A DNA stretch of 64,000 nt from Prevotella sp. E9-3 (GTDB lineage Bacteria; Bacteroidota; Bacteroidia; Bacteroidales; Bacteroidaceae), in assembly GCF_022024015.1 (NCBI RefSeq), contig NZ_CP091786.1:2232001-2296000 (forward strand), in the 5' to 3' direction. Numbering within the stretch: position 1 is the first letter of the stretch; every line of letters starts with the position of its first letter. The notes below the pieces were generated by a model. It was not told where the DNA came from. It saw nothing but the letters and a program-made list of their open reading frames with translations, and searched no databases. Shown in pieces: positions 1 to 9,572 of the stretch. A program made the translations under genes and the position numbers.

Positions 1-251
1 GGCTTTTGTTCGAAAACGTGTCCCACCTGTACCCAATTCACCAAGTCCGTTGACTTGTAAACAGGATAAAACGGTGCCCACTCTGATGAAGTGCCAGAGG
101 CATAGTAAACTCCGTCAAAACGAATAACAGAAGGGTCTGCCAAATCTGCTTTTATAACTGGATTTTGATAGAACTCAGGCTCTTGGGCATTGACATCACA
201 AAAGGGAAATGCTACAAGAAGCAAATTGATAAGGTGTCTTATTTTGTTCAT
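1..251 (-). CDS. Glycoside hydrolase family 43-like protein, N-terminal part only
   Basis: The reading frame runs off the left edge, so only about 83 N-terminal residues are visible. They comprise a secretion signal (residues 1-22, ending near VNA-Q) followed by a segment with 'NPVIKADLADPSVIR' and 'YKSTDLVNW'. The ADPSVIRFDG...YY pattern is the first blade of the five-bladed propeller of GH43/GH62-type arabinofuranosidases and xylosidases, and the Asp of ADPS is normally the general base. The enzyme would act on plant polysaccharide side chains outside the cytoplasm. Either ATG 251 or an in-frame ATG at 257 could start it. A TAnnTTTG box lies about 30 bases upstream. The specificity cannot be judged from this fragment. 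Confidence 0.75.
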   Translation of the reverse strand, partial: MNKIRHLINLLLVAFPFCDVNAQEPEFYQNPVIKADLADPSVIRFDGVYYASGTSSEWAPFYPVYKSTDLVNWVQVGHVFEQK

Positions 252-281
252 TTGCATGTTGAAAATAGAATTAACGCTGGG

Positions 282-289
282 CAAAAATA
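282..289 (-). promoter_or_regulatory. -7 box (TATTTTTG) of the GH43-like gene
   Basis: On the minus strand this reads TATTTTTG, matching the Bacteroidota housekeeping -7 consensus TAnnTTTG, 25-31 bases before the candidate ATGs. Confidence 0.5.
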
Positions 290-470
290 CGAAAGTCCTT
301 GATTACATGTTATAAAGTCTGTACATTATGATATAAAAATTGAACCAACCGCATTTTTTTTACATCAAATTATTAACAAGGCCGGGCAAGCGAGGCGTTG
401 AATTTATCGTTCCTGGTACAATCATGTATAAAAATAGTTTCTCGATGATGATTTTCTCAAAGCTTTTGCT

Positions 471-478
471 TAACTTTG
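471..478 (+). promoter_or_regulatory. -7 box (TAACTTTG) of the metal permease gene
   Basis: TAACTTTG fits the Bacteroidota TAnnTTTG -7 element. It lies inside the longest open frame of the next gene, so translation very likely starts downstream, at 493 or 508, not at the far upstream TTG at 340. Confidence 0.55.
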
Positions 479-492
479 CAGCGGAGTCCAAA

Positions 493-1761
493 ATGGCCTC
501 CTTGCATATGCCGGTATTTTATTCGTCACTGTTGAACGTGGTCTGCGAGATGGCTCCCTATCTGCTATTGGGATTCTTTATCGCAGGTGTGCTGCACGTA
601 TTCGTGCCGCAGAGGTTCTATGCCAATTATCTTTCACGGAAAAATAAGTTTTCCGTTGTTTGGGCAGCGTTGTTGGGTGTACCGCTACCGCTGTGTTCGT
701 GCGGAGTAATCCCAACGGCTATCGGACTCAGAAACGAGAAGGCTTCGAAGGGAGCCATTGCCTCATTTCTGATTGCTACGCCACAGACGGGCATTGACTC
801 CATTCTGGCCACATTCTCGCTGATGGGACTTGGGTTTGCCATTATCCGTCCTACGGCAGCGCTTATCACAGGCATCTGCGGCGGATTGCTGGTAAACAGA
901 CTGGTGAAGGAGGATTCATGCTGCTCTTTATCGGAAAACTCTCAACTTTCAGCTCTCCGCTCTCAACCCAAAATTTGGCGTGTTCTGAAGTATGCCTACT
1001 ATGACATGCTTCGCGACATCGGTCTGCGACTGCTTATCGGTCTTATCGTGGCAGCATTGATTCAGGTGGCGGTGCCCGACGAGTTCTTCCTGAGTTTCGG
1101 CAGTCAACCGCTATTGCAGATGCTGGTGATACTGGTCATCGCCATACCTATGTATATCTGCTCTACGGGTAGTATCCCTGTGGCGGCGGCATTGATGATG
1201 AAAGGACTGTCGCCAGGTGCAGCATTAGTGATGCTGATGGCTGGACCTGCGGTCAACCTTGCCTCTATCCTCGTGGTTCATAAGTCGATGGGCAGGCGCT
1301 TTACCGCTATCTATCTGATGACCATCGTAGGGTTTTCCATTCTATTCGGACTACTGCTCAATGCCACGGGAATCAATTTTACCACAGGCGCTGAGGATAT
1401 TTGCTGCATGAGTAAATCTGCTCTGCCGAGCCCGTTTAAAATTGTTTGCGCTACAGTATTAACAATATTAATTATATTTGCTCTTATAATGAAGTTTTTC
1501 AGTAAGTTTATTTCCAAAAAGCCATTAGATCCTGACGTGACCGTATATCGTGTTGAGGACATGCATTGCAGTCATTGCGAGGCAGCCGTAGTGCGTGCCG
1601 TTGAGGAAGTGCCTGGCGTAGAAAAGGCCAAGGCCAGTGCCTCTGCCAATACCCTCACCATCAAAGGCCACGCTACGGAAGAGACCATTCGCGCAGCCGT
1701 TGAGGGCATAGGATATACGTTCAAAGGGAAGACATGTTTATCTATGCGAAGGCCACAGTAA
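493..1761 (+). CDS. SO_0444-type Cu/Zn efflux permease with C-terminal heavy-metal-associated domain
   Basis: This is an inner-membrane permease of about 422 residues with two hydrophobic halves, each of several membrane segments. The first half carries the motif LCSCGVIP (residues about 67-74), typical of the permease family linked to metal and arsenic export. The C-terminus (from about residue 350) is a ferredoxin-like HMA domain with the metal-binding motif MHCSHC (357-362). Proteins of this architecture are annotated as Cu/Zn efflux transporters. Start 493 was chosen because a promoter box lies at 471-478; ATG 508 is an equal candidate. The 3' end overlaps the convergent hppA end by 20 bases, with no terminator between them. 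The substrate is inferred only from the HMA domain. Confidence 0.8.
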   Translation: MASLHMPVFYSSLLNVVCEMAPYLLLGFFIAGVLHVFVPQRFYANYLSRKNKFSVVWAALLGVPLPLCSCGVIPTAIGLRNEKASKGAIASFLIATPQTGIDSILATFSLMGLGFAIIRPTAALITGICGGLLVNRLVKEDSCCSLSENSQLSALRSQPKIWRVLKYAYYDMLRDIGLRLLIGLIVAALIQVAVPDEFFLSFGSQPLLQMLVILVIAIPMYICSTGSIPVAAALMMKGLSPGAALVMLMAGPAVNLASILVVHKSMGRRFTAIYLMTIVGFSILFGLLLNATGINFTTGAEDICCMSKSALPSPFKIVCATVLTILIIFALIMKFFSKFISKKPLDPDVTVYRVEDMHCSHCEAAVVRAVEEVPGVEKAKASASANTLTIKGHATEETIRAAVEGIGYTFKGKTCLSMRRPQ

Positions 1762-3931
1762 GACCTGCCATCACAATGCTGACCATCGACATCAGTTTGA
1801 TGAGGATGTTCAGCGAAGGACCACTGGTATCCTTAAAGGGATCGCCCACGGTATCGCCCACAATGCAGGCTTTATGAGCAAACGAGCCCTTACCGCCAAA
1901 GTTGCCCTCTTCAATATTCTTCTTGGCATTGTCCCACGCACCGCCGGCATTGGCCATGAACACAGCAAGAGTGAATCCGCCTGCCAGTCCGCCTACAAGC
2001 AATCCAAGAACACCGGCTACGCCAAGCACGATGCCTACTACAATAGGAATGATGATGGCCAGAACCGAAGGGATAATCATCTCGTGCTGGGCGGCACGGG
2101 TAGAGATTTCCACACAACGGCCATAGTCGGGCGTGCCTGTTCCTTCCAGAATGCCAGCAATCTCACGGAACTGACGGCGCACCTCCTGCACCATTTTCTC
2201 GGCTGCGCGGCCCACGGCTTCCATCGTCATTCCACAGAACAGGAATGCTGCCATAGCACCAATAAAGGCTCCTACCAGCACCTTGGGGTTCATGAGGTTC
2301 ACCTGGAAATAGTTCATGAAGTCGGGAATGGTGGCATCGGTAGCCTCGATCACATTGCCAGCCAGGTCGGTAAGCGTTATTTCAGCACGGCTCATAGCTA
2401 TCTTTACTTCTTCAATATAGGAGGCCAAAAGAGCCAATGCGGTGAGAGCGGCCGAACCAATGGCAAAGCCTTTGCCTGTAGCAGCGGTGGTGTTGCCCAG
2501 CGCATCGAGGGCATCGGTGCGATGGCGAACCTCTTCGCCCAACTGTGCCATCTCGGCATTACCGCCGGCATTGTCGGCAATGGGCCCGTAGGCATCGGTG
2601 GCCAGTGTGATGCCCAATGTGGAGAGCATGCCCACGGCAGCAATGCCAATACCATAAAGACCATGAGAAAGACTAACTGACGACATGGAAAGGTCGAAAC
2701 CATTGGCACAGAGATAACTGAGCATGATGGCCACACCAATGGTGATGACAGGAATACAGGTGGAAATCATACCTGTTCCTATACCTTTTATTATTACCGT
2801 GGCAGCACCTGTCTGACCAGCCTCTGAGATTTTCTGTGTGGGTTTGTAACTGTGGGAGGTGTAGTATTCAGTGGCCTGACCGATGATGACACCGGCAGTA
2901 AGACCGGAAATGACAGAGAACGACAGGCCCAACCAGTTTTCAATGCCCAGCAGATAGAGGATGGCAAAGGTGGCTATGGCAATGAGAACGGCACTGACAT
3001 TGGTGCCCAACGAGAGTGAACGCAGCAGATCGCGCATGGTGGCACCCTCTTTAGTGCGCACAAGGAATATGCCTAAGAGAGAGAGGAACACGCCCACGGC
3101 AGCAATAATCATTGGGGCAATGACGGCCTTCAACTGCATGCCCTCTGAAGCACTGGCCGCAAAGGCTGAAGCACCGAGGGCGGCAGTGGAAAGCACCGAA
3201 CCGCAATAGCTCTCGTAGAGATCGGCACCCATACCAGCCACATCGCCTACGTTATCGCCTACGTTATCGGCAATGGTAGCGGGATTGCGAGGATCGTCCT
3301 CAGGAATATCGGCCTCAACCTTGCCCACTATATCGGCACCCACATCGGCTGCCTTTGTATAGATGCCACCGCCCACACGGGCAAACAAAGCTTGTGTAGA
3401 GGCTCCCATACCGAAGGTAAGCATGGTAGTGGTGATAGAAATGAGGCCGTCGGAATCGAAATGATTCAGTACAACAAACCAGATGGCAATGTCGAGCAAG
3501 CCAAGACCCACCACCGTGAGTCCCATCACTGCACCCGAACGGAAGGCAATCTTCAATCCGGCATTCAGACTCTGACGGGCAGCATTGGCCGTTCGCGCTG
3601 AAGCATAGGTGGCGGTCTTCATGCCGAAGAAGCCTGCCAACCCTGAGAAAAAACCACCTGTGAGGAAAGCAAAAGGCACCCACGGATTCTGTACGTTCAG
3701 GCCATAGGCCATAAAGGCAAAGAGCGCACACAGCACCACAAAGACGATGCACACCACCTTGTACTGCTGCTTGAGATAGGCCATTGCGCCATTGCGCACA
3801 TAGAGCGCGATTTCTTTCATACGCGGCGTACCCTCATCTTCCTTCATCATCTGACGGAAAAAGAACCACGCCATGCTCAGTGCCACGACTGATGCCACTG
3901 GCACGAGCCAAAAAGCTTGGGGAATGTTCAT
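1742..3931 (-). CDS. hppA: Membrane-bound ion-pumping pyrophosphatase, K+-dependent type
   Basis: The protein has about 729 residues, the usual length, and is hydrophobic throughout. It couples PPi hydrolysis to export of H+ or Na+ across the inner membrane. Residues 196-233 hold the substrate and Mg-PPi site with the signatures DVGADIVGKVEAD and DNVGDNVGD. The segment GNTTAATGKG (479-488) has Ala483 and Gly486. In this family Ala/Gly at these two positions marks K+-dependent enzymes, whereas Lys/Thr marks K+-independent ones. Whether it pumps Na+, H+ or both cannot be read directly. ATG 3931 is preferred over an upstream start at 3976 because a promoter box at 3974-3981 overlaps the longer version. 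The gene is monocistronic and convergent with the permease. Confidence 0.95.
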   Translation of the reverse strand: MNIPQAFWLVPVASVVALSMAWFFFRQMMKEDEGTPRMKEIALYVRNGAMAYLKQQYKVVCIVFVVLCALFAFMAYGLNVQNPWVPFAFLTGGFFSGLAGFFGMKTATYASARTANAARQSLNAGLKIAFRSGAVMGLTVVGLGLLDIAIWFVVLNHFDSDGLISITTTMLTFGMGASTQALFARVGGGIYTKAADVGADIVGKVEADIPEDDPRNPATIADNVGDNVGDVAGMGADLYESYCGSVLSTAALGASAFAASASEGMQLKAVIAPMIIAAVGVFLSLLGIFLVRTKEGATMRDLLRSLSLGTNVSAVLIAIATFAILYLLGIENWLGLSFSVISGLTAGVIIGQATEYYTSHSYKPTQKISEAGQTGAATVIIKGIGTGMISTCIPVITIGVAIMLSYLCANGFDLSMSSVSLSHGLYGIGIAAVGMLSTLGITLATDAYGPIADNAGGNAEMAQLGEEVRHRTDALDALGNTTAATGKGFAIGSAALTALALLASYIEEVKIAMSRAEITLTDLAGNVIEATDATIPDFMNYFQVNLMNPKVLVGAFIGAMAAFLFCGMTMEAVGRAAEKMVQEVRRQFREIAGILEGTGTPDYGRCVEISTRAAQHEMIIPSVLAIIIPIVVGIVLGVAGVLGLLVGGLAGGFTLAVFMANAGGAWDNAKKNIEEGNFGGKGSFAHKACIVGDTVGDPFKDTSGPSLNILIKLMSMVSIVMAGLTVAFA

Positions 3932-3973
3932 GATTAGAATTTTATAGGTTAGTAATATGATATTAATTCGCAG

Positions 3974-3981
3974 CAAATATA
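3974..3981 (-). promoter_or_regulatory. -7 box (TATATTTG) of hppA
   Basis: The minus strand reads TATATTTG, with a TTG about 20 bases further upstream, which fits the Bacteroidota -33/-7 layout. The leader to ATG 3931 would be about 35-40 bases. Confidence 0.55.
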
Positions 3982-4056
3982 AATAATATATTTGAAACCG
4001 ACAACAATTTCACCTCAGTTTTTCACGCGCCCCTTGGCTATCTCGGTAAATAATAG

Positions 4057-4064
4057 TAACTTTG
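4057..4064 (+). promoter_or_regulatory. -7 box (TAACTTTG) of the ATP-grasp-like gene
   Basis: TAACTTTG matches TAnnTTTG and lies 19 bases before the ATG at 4084, with no Shine-Dalgarno motif between. Confidence 0.5.
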
Positions 4065-4083
4065 CGCCAAAATTGAAAAGAAA

Positions 4084-5205
4084 ATGACTCTACACATATT
4101 CAATCCCGAACACGATATTGCACTGGCCTCTGGGCTGGAAAATTTTACGGCACCCCATGCCGGCCGACAACTGCGACACGACCTGGGATGGCTGCCTGCA
4201 CTATGGGCCAACGAGGGCGATGTGGTGTGGACAGAAGAGGGACAGCGAATGCCTACTTTTGTTCAGAAACTATTTGCCAACGGACTTAAACGTCCTGCGT
4301 TTGCACAGAAACTTGGCGGCATTGCCCAACAGATAACTGCCATCAGCCCATGGGGATGGAACGCATCTCTCAGAGCCCAACTGATCAGACAAGGAGTAGC
4401 TGAAGAACTGCTGCCCTCAAAAGCTCAGATTGAAGTCATCAGAATGTTGTCGCACCGACGCACATCAGCCGTATTGCTGAGTCAATTACGCCAGCTTTCA
4501 CCCAATGCGCCACTTACCGGTGAAGCCATTGAGTGCCAGACGGTTGAAGAAGTAAAGGAACTGCAATCGAAATGGCACAGAATGGTGATGAAAGCTCCAT
4601 GGTCGTCGAGCGGTAGAGGCATACGCTTTGTGGAGGGAGAACTGTCGGAATCGGCTGCAGGATGGCTGCGCAACACACTGAAGAATCAAGGCAGTGTGAT
4701 GGTTGAGCCCTACTACAATAAAGTGAAGGACTTTGGGATGGAATTCTATGCCGACGGAAAAGGAGGTGTCAGCTATTTAGGACTGTCGCTGTTTCACACC
4801 CAGAACGGTGCCTACACAGGCAATATTCTGGCCACTGAGACATACAAACTGGAGAAACTGGGAAGGTATCTACCGACGGAGTTGTTAGAATCCACACAAA
4901 AGACTGTATGCCAACTGCTTGCATCCACTATCGGAAAACAGTATGAAGGGCCTTTCGGTATCGACATGATGGTGGTAGCGAGAGAAGAGCCGACATCATC
5001 AAAAAGGGCACTGTTGCTGCATCCCTGCGTAGAAATCAACCTGCGCCGCACCATGGGACATGTGGCCTTGGCGCTGACCCAGTTGGTCAATCCGCAAAAC
5101 GATGACGAACTGATAAAAGTGATGCGCATTGTCTATGAAGACAATAAATACAAAATGAGATGTACCAAACATCCATCCTGCCCGGGAAAGAATGATGCGA
5201 GGTAA
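4084..5205 (+). CDS. ATP-grasp-like protein of unknown substrate
   Basis: This 373-residue cytosolic protein has no signal peptide or membrane segment. The central part has 'VMKAPWSSSGRGI' (about residues 169-181), resembling the glycine-rich nucleotide-binding strand-loop of ATP-grasp ligases. Later come VEPYYNK, an acidic EFYADG segment, and FGIDMM...PCVEINLR, where the Asp/Glu/Asn set resembles the Mg-binding end of the ATP-grasp fold. The family looks conserved in Bacteroidota, but I recognise no assigned reaction. The neighbours (hppA, Fur, purA) give no clear clue. It is transcribed alone or together with the Fur gene. The fold assignment is inferred from motifs only. Confidence 0.6.
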   Translation: MTLHIFNPEHDIALASGLENFTAPHAGRQLRHDLGWLPALWANEGDVVWTEEGQRMPTFVQKLFANGLKRPAFAQKLGGIAQQITAISPWGWNASLRAQLIRQGVAEELLPSKAQIEVIRMLSHRRTSAVLLSQLRQLSPNAPLTGEAIECQTVEEVKELQSKWHRMVMKAPWSSSGRGIRFVEGELSESAAGWLRNTLKNQGSVMVEPYYNKVKDFGMEFYADGKGGVSYLGLSLFHTQNGAYTGNILATETYKLEKLGRYLPTELLESTQKTVCQLLASTIGKQYEGPFGIDMMVVAREEPTSSKRALLLHPCVEINLRRTMGHVALALTQLVNPQNDDELIKVMRIVYEDNKYKMRCTKHPSCPGKNDAR

Positions 5206-5307
5206 TGAATAAACATACAGAAAAGTAAGCGATAAACTCTGTTTTTAGACTTTTTATCATTCATACGCGCATGAATCTACGAAAAAATGAGTACTTTTGT
5301 GCGGTTT

Positions 5308-5811
5308 ATGAAGACAACAGAGAAAAAACAGAGTGTGTGCGAAGCCGTAGAGCACATACTTGACAGCTATTTGGAGATAAACAATCATCGTAAAACGCCC
5401 GAGCGCTATACGATATTGAAGGCCGTTTACGGCATGGAAGGCCACTTCACGCTTGACGAGTTAGGAGCCAAGTTGAGCGAGGAATACAAGTTTCCCGTGT
5501 CCAGAGCTACACTCTACAACACGCTAAAACTGTTTATGGAACTGCGCTTGGTGATACGCCACCGCTTCCAAGGCTCAACAAAATACGAAGCCTGCTATGA
5601 GGGTGAAAGTCACTGTCACCAGATTTGCACCGTGTGTGGAAGAGTGACAGAGGTGAAGACTCCCGAGATAACAGATGTCATCAACAAACTGCACCTGAAG
5701 CGTTTCCGCAAAGATGGCTACACACTCTATATTTATGGCATCTGCTCTACCTGTCAGGCAGCGATAACAAGACAGATAAGAAACCGAATTAAACAAGATA
5801 AAACAGAATGA
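5308..5811 (+). CDS. Fur-family metal-responsive transcription regulator
   Basis: The protein has about 167 residues, normal for Fur/Zur/PerR. The N-terminal winged helix contains TLDELGAKL and 'PVSRATLYNTLKLF', the DNA-recognition helix of the family. The dimerisation half has HCHQICTVCGRV followed by CSTC, the paired CxxC structural zinc site. Which metal or peroxide it senses cannot be told. An ATG at 5287 is possible, but a TACTTTTG box at 5292-5299 lies on it, which favours ATG 5308. The stop overlaps the purA start (ATGA), so the two genes are translationally coupled, an unusual partnership. Confidence 0.85.
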   Translation: MKTTEKKQSVCEAVEHILDSYLEINNHRKTPERYTILKAVYGMEGHFTLDELGAKLSEEYKFPVSRATLYNTLKLFMELRLVIRHRFQGSTKYEACYEGESHCHQICTVCGRVTEVKTPEITDVINKLHLKRFRKDGYTLYIYGICSTCQAAITRQIRNRIKQDKTE

Positions 5812-7079
5812 ACAATGGCAAGGTTGACGTCCTGCTCGGATTGCAGTGGGGCGATGAAGGAAAAGGCAAGGTGGTTGACGTGCTAACCCCGGGCTATGAT
5901 GTAGTGGCACGATTCCAGGGTGGTCCAAATGCCGGTCATACCCTTGAGTTTGAAGGTGAGAAATACGTGCTGCGCTCTATTCCTTCAGGTATTTTTCAGG
6001 GAAACAAAGTAAACATTATCGGTAACGGTGTGGTACTGGCTCCCGATCTCTTTATGGAAGAGGCTAAAGCACTGGAGCAGAGCGGACACGAACTGAAATC
6101 GCGCCTGCACATCTCAAAGAAAGCTCACCTCATCATGCCTACCCACCGTGTGCTCGATGCAGCCTATGAGGCTCAGAAAGGTAAGAACAAAGTGGGCACC
6201 ACCGGCAAGGGCATCGGTCCTACCTATACCGACAAAGTGAGCCGCACCGGTCTGCGTGTAGGCGATATTCTTGATAATTTCGAAGAGAAATACGCTGCAG
6301 CCAAAGCCCGTCACGAGGCTATTCTGAAATCAATGAATTTTGACTACGACATTACTGAGGTAGAGAAGAAATGGCTGGAGGGTGTTGAATACCTGCGCCA
6401 GTTCCCCATCGTTGACTCGGAACATGAAATAAACAACCTGCTGAAGAGCGGCAAGAGCGTTCTGTGTGAGGGTGCTCAGGGCACTATGCTCGACGTTGAC
6501 TTCGGCAGCTATCCTTTCGTTACTTCTTCAAACACCATCTGCGCCGGTGCCTGCACAGGTCTGGGTATTGGTCCCAACAAGATTGGCGACGTGTTTGGCA
6601 TAATGAAGGCTTACTGCACCCGCGTAGGAGCAGGCCCCTTCCCCACCGAACTGTTCGACGAGACTGGCAAGAAGATTCGTGACCTCGGTCATGAGTATGG
6701 TGCAGTGACGGGTCGTGAGCGCCGTTGTGGCTGGATCGACCTGGTGGCCTTGAAGTACAGCATCATGGTGAACGGTGTGACCAAGCTGATTATGATGAAG
6801 AGCGATGTGCTGGATGGTTTCGACACCATTAAGGCTTGCGTAGCCTACAAGCAGAATGGTCAGGAGATTGACTACTTCCCCTACAACATCGAGGATGGCA
6901 TTGAGCCTATCTACAAAGAGTTGCCGGGATGGAAGACCGACATGACCCGTTTCACCAGCGAGGATCAGTTCCCACAGGCTTTCAAAGACTACGTGAAATT
7001 CCTGGAAGAGCAGCTCGAGACTCCTATCGCCATCATCTCTATCGGCCCGGACCGCGACCAGACAATCGTAAGAGGTTGA
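5808..7079 (+). CDS. purA: Adenylosuccinate synthetase
   Basis: This 423-residue enzyme joins aspartate to IMP using GTP, the first committed step from IMP to AMP. It shows the N-terminal signature VLLGLQWGDEGKGK with the GTP-binding loop, 'VARFQGGPNAGHT', 'GTTGKGIGPTYTDK' and, near the end, the conserved aspartate-binding GAVTGRERRCGW. Length and motifs are those of a functional enzyme. The ATG overlaps the fur stop by four bases, implying that its translation depends on the upstream gene. It is cytosolic. Confidence 0.97.
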   Translation: MNNGKVDVLLGLQWGDEGKGKVVDVLTPGYDVVARFQGGPNAGHTLEFEGEKYVLRSIPSGIFQGNKVNIIGNGVVLAPDLFMEEAKALEQSGHELKSRLHISKKAHLIMPTHRVLDAAYEAQKGKNKVGTTGKGIGPTYTDKVSRTGLRVGDILDNFEEKYAAAKARHEAILKSMNFDYDITEVEKKWLEGVEYLRQFPIVDSEHEINNLLKSGKSVLCEGAQGTMLDVDFGSYPFVTSSNTICAGACTGLGIGPNKIGDVFGIMKAYCTRVGAGPFPTELFDETGKKIRDLGHEYGAVTGRERRCGWIDLVALKYSIMVNGVTKLIMMKSDVLDGFDTIKACVAYKQNGQEIDYFPYNIEDGIEPIYKELPGWKTDMTRFTSEDQFPQAFKDYVKFLEEQLETPIAIISIGPDRDQTIVRG

Positions 7080-7215
7080 ACTGTATAAATTAAACATTAA
7101 AAGTTAAATTTCAGATTATTAGGCATTAGGATTAAATGTTATGAAGGCTGACAACGATGATATTGGAAAGATAATTGGAACACTCGTTAATATTGTCAAC
7201 TCAACGAAGCATCAT

Positions 7216-7247
7216 AATGTTTAATGTTTAATGTTTAATGTTTAATG
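7216..7247 (+). repeat. Heptamer tandem repeat AATGTTT (four full copies) at the hisS start
   Basis: AATGTTT is repeated at 7216, 7223, 7230 and 7237, and a fifth AATG at 7244 supplies the hisS ATG (7245). Each earlier copy contains an ATG that opens a very short frame (MFNV then stop) or a shifted frame. The rest of the 165-base purA-hisS gap is AT-rich; it contains a 27-codon frame from 7141 that looks like chance and, near 7091, a sequence complementary to the repeats. Confidence 0.8.
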
Positions 7248-8612
7248 TATATGAAACCAAGTATTCCTAAAGGAACACGCGACTTCGGCCCCATCGAGAT
7301 GGCCAAGCGCAATTATATTTTCAATACCATCCGCTCGGTATATGAGCTCTATGGATTTCAGCAGATAGAAACTCCTGCACAGGAAACCCTGCAGACACTC
7401 ATGGGCAAATATGGCGAGGAAGGCGACAAACTGCTGTTCAAGATACTGAACAGCGGCGACTATCTTTCCAAGATTACCGATGAGGAACTGACAGAGCGTA
7501 ACACGCTCCGACTGGCCTCGAAAATCTGTGAGAAAGGATTGCGCTACGACCTTACTGTACCTTTCGCCCGCTATGTGGTGATGCACCGCGAGGAACTGCA
7601 GCTGCCTTTCAAGCGTTATCAGGTGCAGCCCGTGTGGCGCGCTGACCGTCCACAGAAAGGACGCTACCGCGAGTTCTACCAGTTTGACGGCGATGTGGTG
7701 GGCAGTGACTCACTCATCAACGAGGTGGAACTGATGCAGATTGTTGACACGGTATTCACACGTTTCGGCGTGCGCGTACAGATAAAGATTAACAACCGTA
7801 AGATTCTTACAGGTATAGCCGAGGTGATTGGCGCTGCCGACAAGATTGTAGATATCACGGTGGCCATCGACAAACTGGACAAGATAGGCATTGACAATGT
7901 GAATGCCGAACTGCGCGAAGACGGACTTACCGACGAGCAGATTGAGAAACTGCAGCCCATCATCAGCCTCAGCGGCACGAACGAAGAGAAACTGCAGACC
8001 ATTGCCGAAGTGCTGAAAGACAGTGAGACTGGCTTGAAGGGCGTAGAAGAAACAAAATTCATACTGAATACTTTAAACAGTATCGGTACACTGAAAAATG
8101 AACTACAGCTTGACCTGACACTGGCTCGCGGATTGAGCTACTACACAGGCGCTATCTTTGAAGTGAAAGCGCTTGACACCCCGATGGGCAGCATCTCAGG
8201 CGGCGGACGTTACGACAACCTCACAGGTATTTTCGGAATGCCTGGCTTGTCGGGTGTAGGCATCTCGTTCGGTGTAGATCGCATCTACGATGTGCTGAAT
8301 GCCCTCGACCTCTATCCAAAAGACTCGCTGCAGACTTCACAGATTCTGTTCATCAACTTTGGCGATAAGGAAACAGCCTACTGTATGCCTATCGTGGCTA
8401 AGGTGCGCGCTGCCGGCATTCGTGCCGAACTGTATCCCGATGCCGCAAAGATGAAGAAACAGATGTCGTATGCCAATGCCAAACAGATTCCTTTTGTAGC
8501 ACTGGCCGGCGATAATGAAATGGCTGAAGGCAAGGTGACCTTGAAGAACATGGCTACCGGCGAACAGAATATGGTATCGGCCGAAGAGCTGATTCAGACA
8601 CTGCAGCTGTAA
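7245..8612 (+). CDS. hisS: Histidyl-tRNA synthetase
   Basis: This 455-residue class II aminoacyl-tRNA synthetase charges tRNA-His. It starts with PKGTRDFGP (motif 1 region) and has [12 protein letters not shown], motif 2 around '[15 protein letters not shown]', and the histidine-specific segments ARGLSYYTG and GGGRYDNL with motif 3 [11 protein letters not shown]. The C-terminal anticodon-binding domain runs from about residue 365. Start 7245 or 7251 (both ATG) is possible; the start lies within the heptamer repeat with no Shine-Dalgarno site. epsC follows after 36 bases and probably shares the transcript. The cognate tRNA-His gene is at 21.0 kb. Confidence 0.97.
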   Translation: MYMKPSIPKGTRDFGPIEMAKRNYIFNTIRSVYELYGFQQIETPAQETLQTLMGKYGEEGDKLLFKILNSGDYLSKITDEELTERNTLRLASKICEKGLRYDLTVPFARYVVMHREELQLPFKRYQVQPVWRADRPQKGRYREFYQFDGDVVGSDSLINEVELMQIVDTVFTRFGVRVQIKINNRKILTGIAEVIGAADKIVDITVAIDKLDKIGIDNVNAELREDGLTDEQIEKLQPIISLSGTNEEKLQTIAEVLKDSETGLKGVEETKFILNTLNSIGTLKNELQLDLTLARGLSYYTGAIFEVKALDTPMGSISGGGRYDNLTGIFGMPGLSGVGISFGVDRIYDVLNALDLYPKDSLQTSQILFINFGDKETAYCMPIVAKVRAAGIRAELYPDAAKMKKQMSYANAKQIPFVALAGDNEMAEGKVTLKNMATGEQNMVSAEELIQTLQL

Positions 8613-8648
8613 TACCCTGATTCCATACTGATTCCATAATAAACGCTT

Positions 8649-9554
8649 ATGTCACAAAACGTAAATGAAGTATTGTTGCGCAACGTCGCACTACTCTCTC
8701 AGCAAGACGAGAAGGAAGAGGCTATGATGCCTGCCGGCTCGGCCCCATTGCCTTCAGTTGAGGAGGTCCGCCACATTGTGAGTTTGGTGAAGAGCATTAT
8801 CTTCACCGACTATTTCTACAAGCGACAGCCGGAAGAACAGATACGTTCCTACTACATTGGCGTGAACATGGAGGAACTGTACCGACTGCTGAATCGCCAG
8901 ATAGCCCGCGGATTGCAGTTCTGCGAAGAGTGCAGCGAACACGATGTGATGGAGGCTGCCGAGAAGATGGCCCTTCAGTTTATTGATGAATTGCCGGAGG
9001 TGAAACGCCTGCTCTATACCGATGTGGAAGCGATGTTCCATAACGACCCTGCAGCAGTGAACTACGGTGAGGTGATTTACTGTTACCCAGTGGTGAACAC
9101 GATGACTCACTATCGTATTGCTCACGTACTGCACAAGATGAGGGTGCCCGTGATTCCACGCATCATCACCGAGCAGGCTCATTCAAAGACGGGTATTGAC
9201 ATTCATCCAGGAGCAACCATCGGTGAATATTTCTCTATAGATCACGGAACGGGTGTGGTGATTGGCGAAACAACTATCATCGGCAACCACGTGACTCTCT
9301 ATCAGGGTGTTACCCTTGGTGCAAAGAGTTTTAAGTATGACGCTGAAGGCAATATGCTGAACGTGCCCCGTCACCCAATTATTGAGGATAATGTAACTAT
9401 CTATTCCAACGCCTCAATACTTGGACGCATCACCATCGGTCACGATTCTGTGATAGGTGGTAACATCTGGGTGACAAACAGTGTGCCCCCCTACTCTCGC
9501 ATACAGCAGAGTAAAGCCGTAGGGCTGACATTCCAAGGAGGACTGGGAATTTAG
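8649..9554 (+). CDS. epsC: Serine O-acetyltransferase
   Basis: This 301-residue enzyme acetylates L-serine with acetyl-CoA to O-acetylserine, the first step of cysteine synthesis. The helical N-terminal half (to about 175) precedes a left-handed beta-helix of hexapeptide repeats: DIHPGATIG, 'IDHGTGVVIGET', LYQGVTLGAKSF and the catalytic-type HP in 'VPRHPIIEDNVTIY'. This is the EpsC/long SAT type, also called CysE. It lies just downstream of hisS and is followed by a strong hairpin terminator, so the hisS-epsC unit ends here. Cysteine supply is relevant to sulfur donation in the Ssp island, but no direct link is shown. Confidence 0.93.
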   Translation: MSQNVNEVLLRNVALLSQQDEKEEAMMPAGSAPLPSVEEVRHIVSLVKSIIFTDYFYKRQPEEQIRSYYIGVNMEELYRLLNRQIARGLQFCEECSEHDVMEAAEKMALQFIDELPEVKRLLYTDVEAMFHNDPAAVNYGEVIYCYPVVNTMTHYRIAHVLHKMRVPVIPRIITEQAHSKTGIDIHPGATIGEYFSIDHGTGVVIGETTIIGNHVTLYQGVTLGAKSFKYDAEGNMLNVPRHPIIEDNVTIYSNASILGRITIGHDSVIGGNIWVTNSVPPYSRIQQSKAVGLTFQGGLGI

Positions 9555-9572
9555 AAGAATTCATTCAACATA

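Noticed and set aside
1874..2680. Long plus-strand frame opposite hppA
   Set aside because: It is the antisense shadow of a well-conserved gene; it has no recognisable domain and no promoter.
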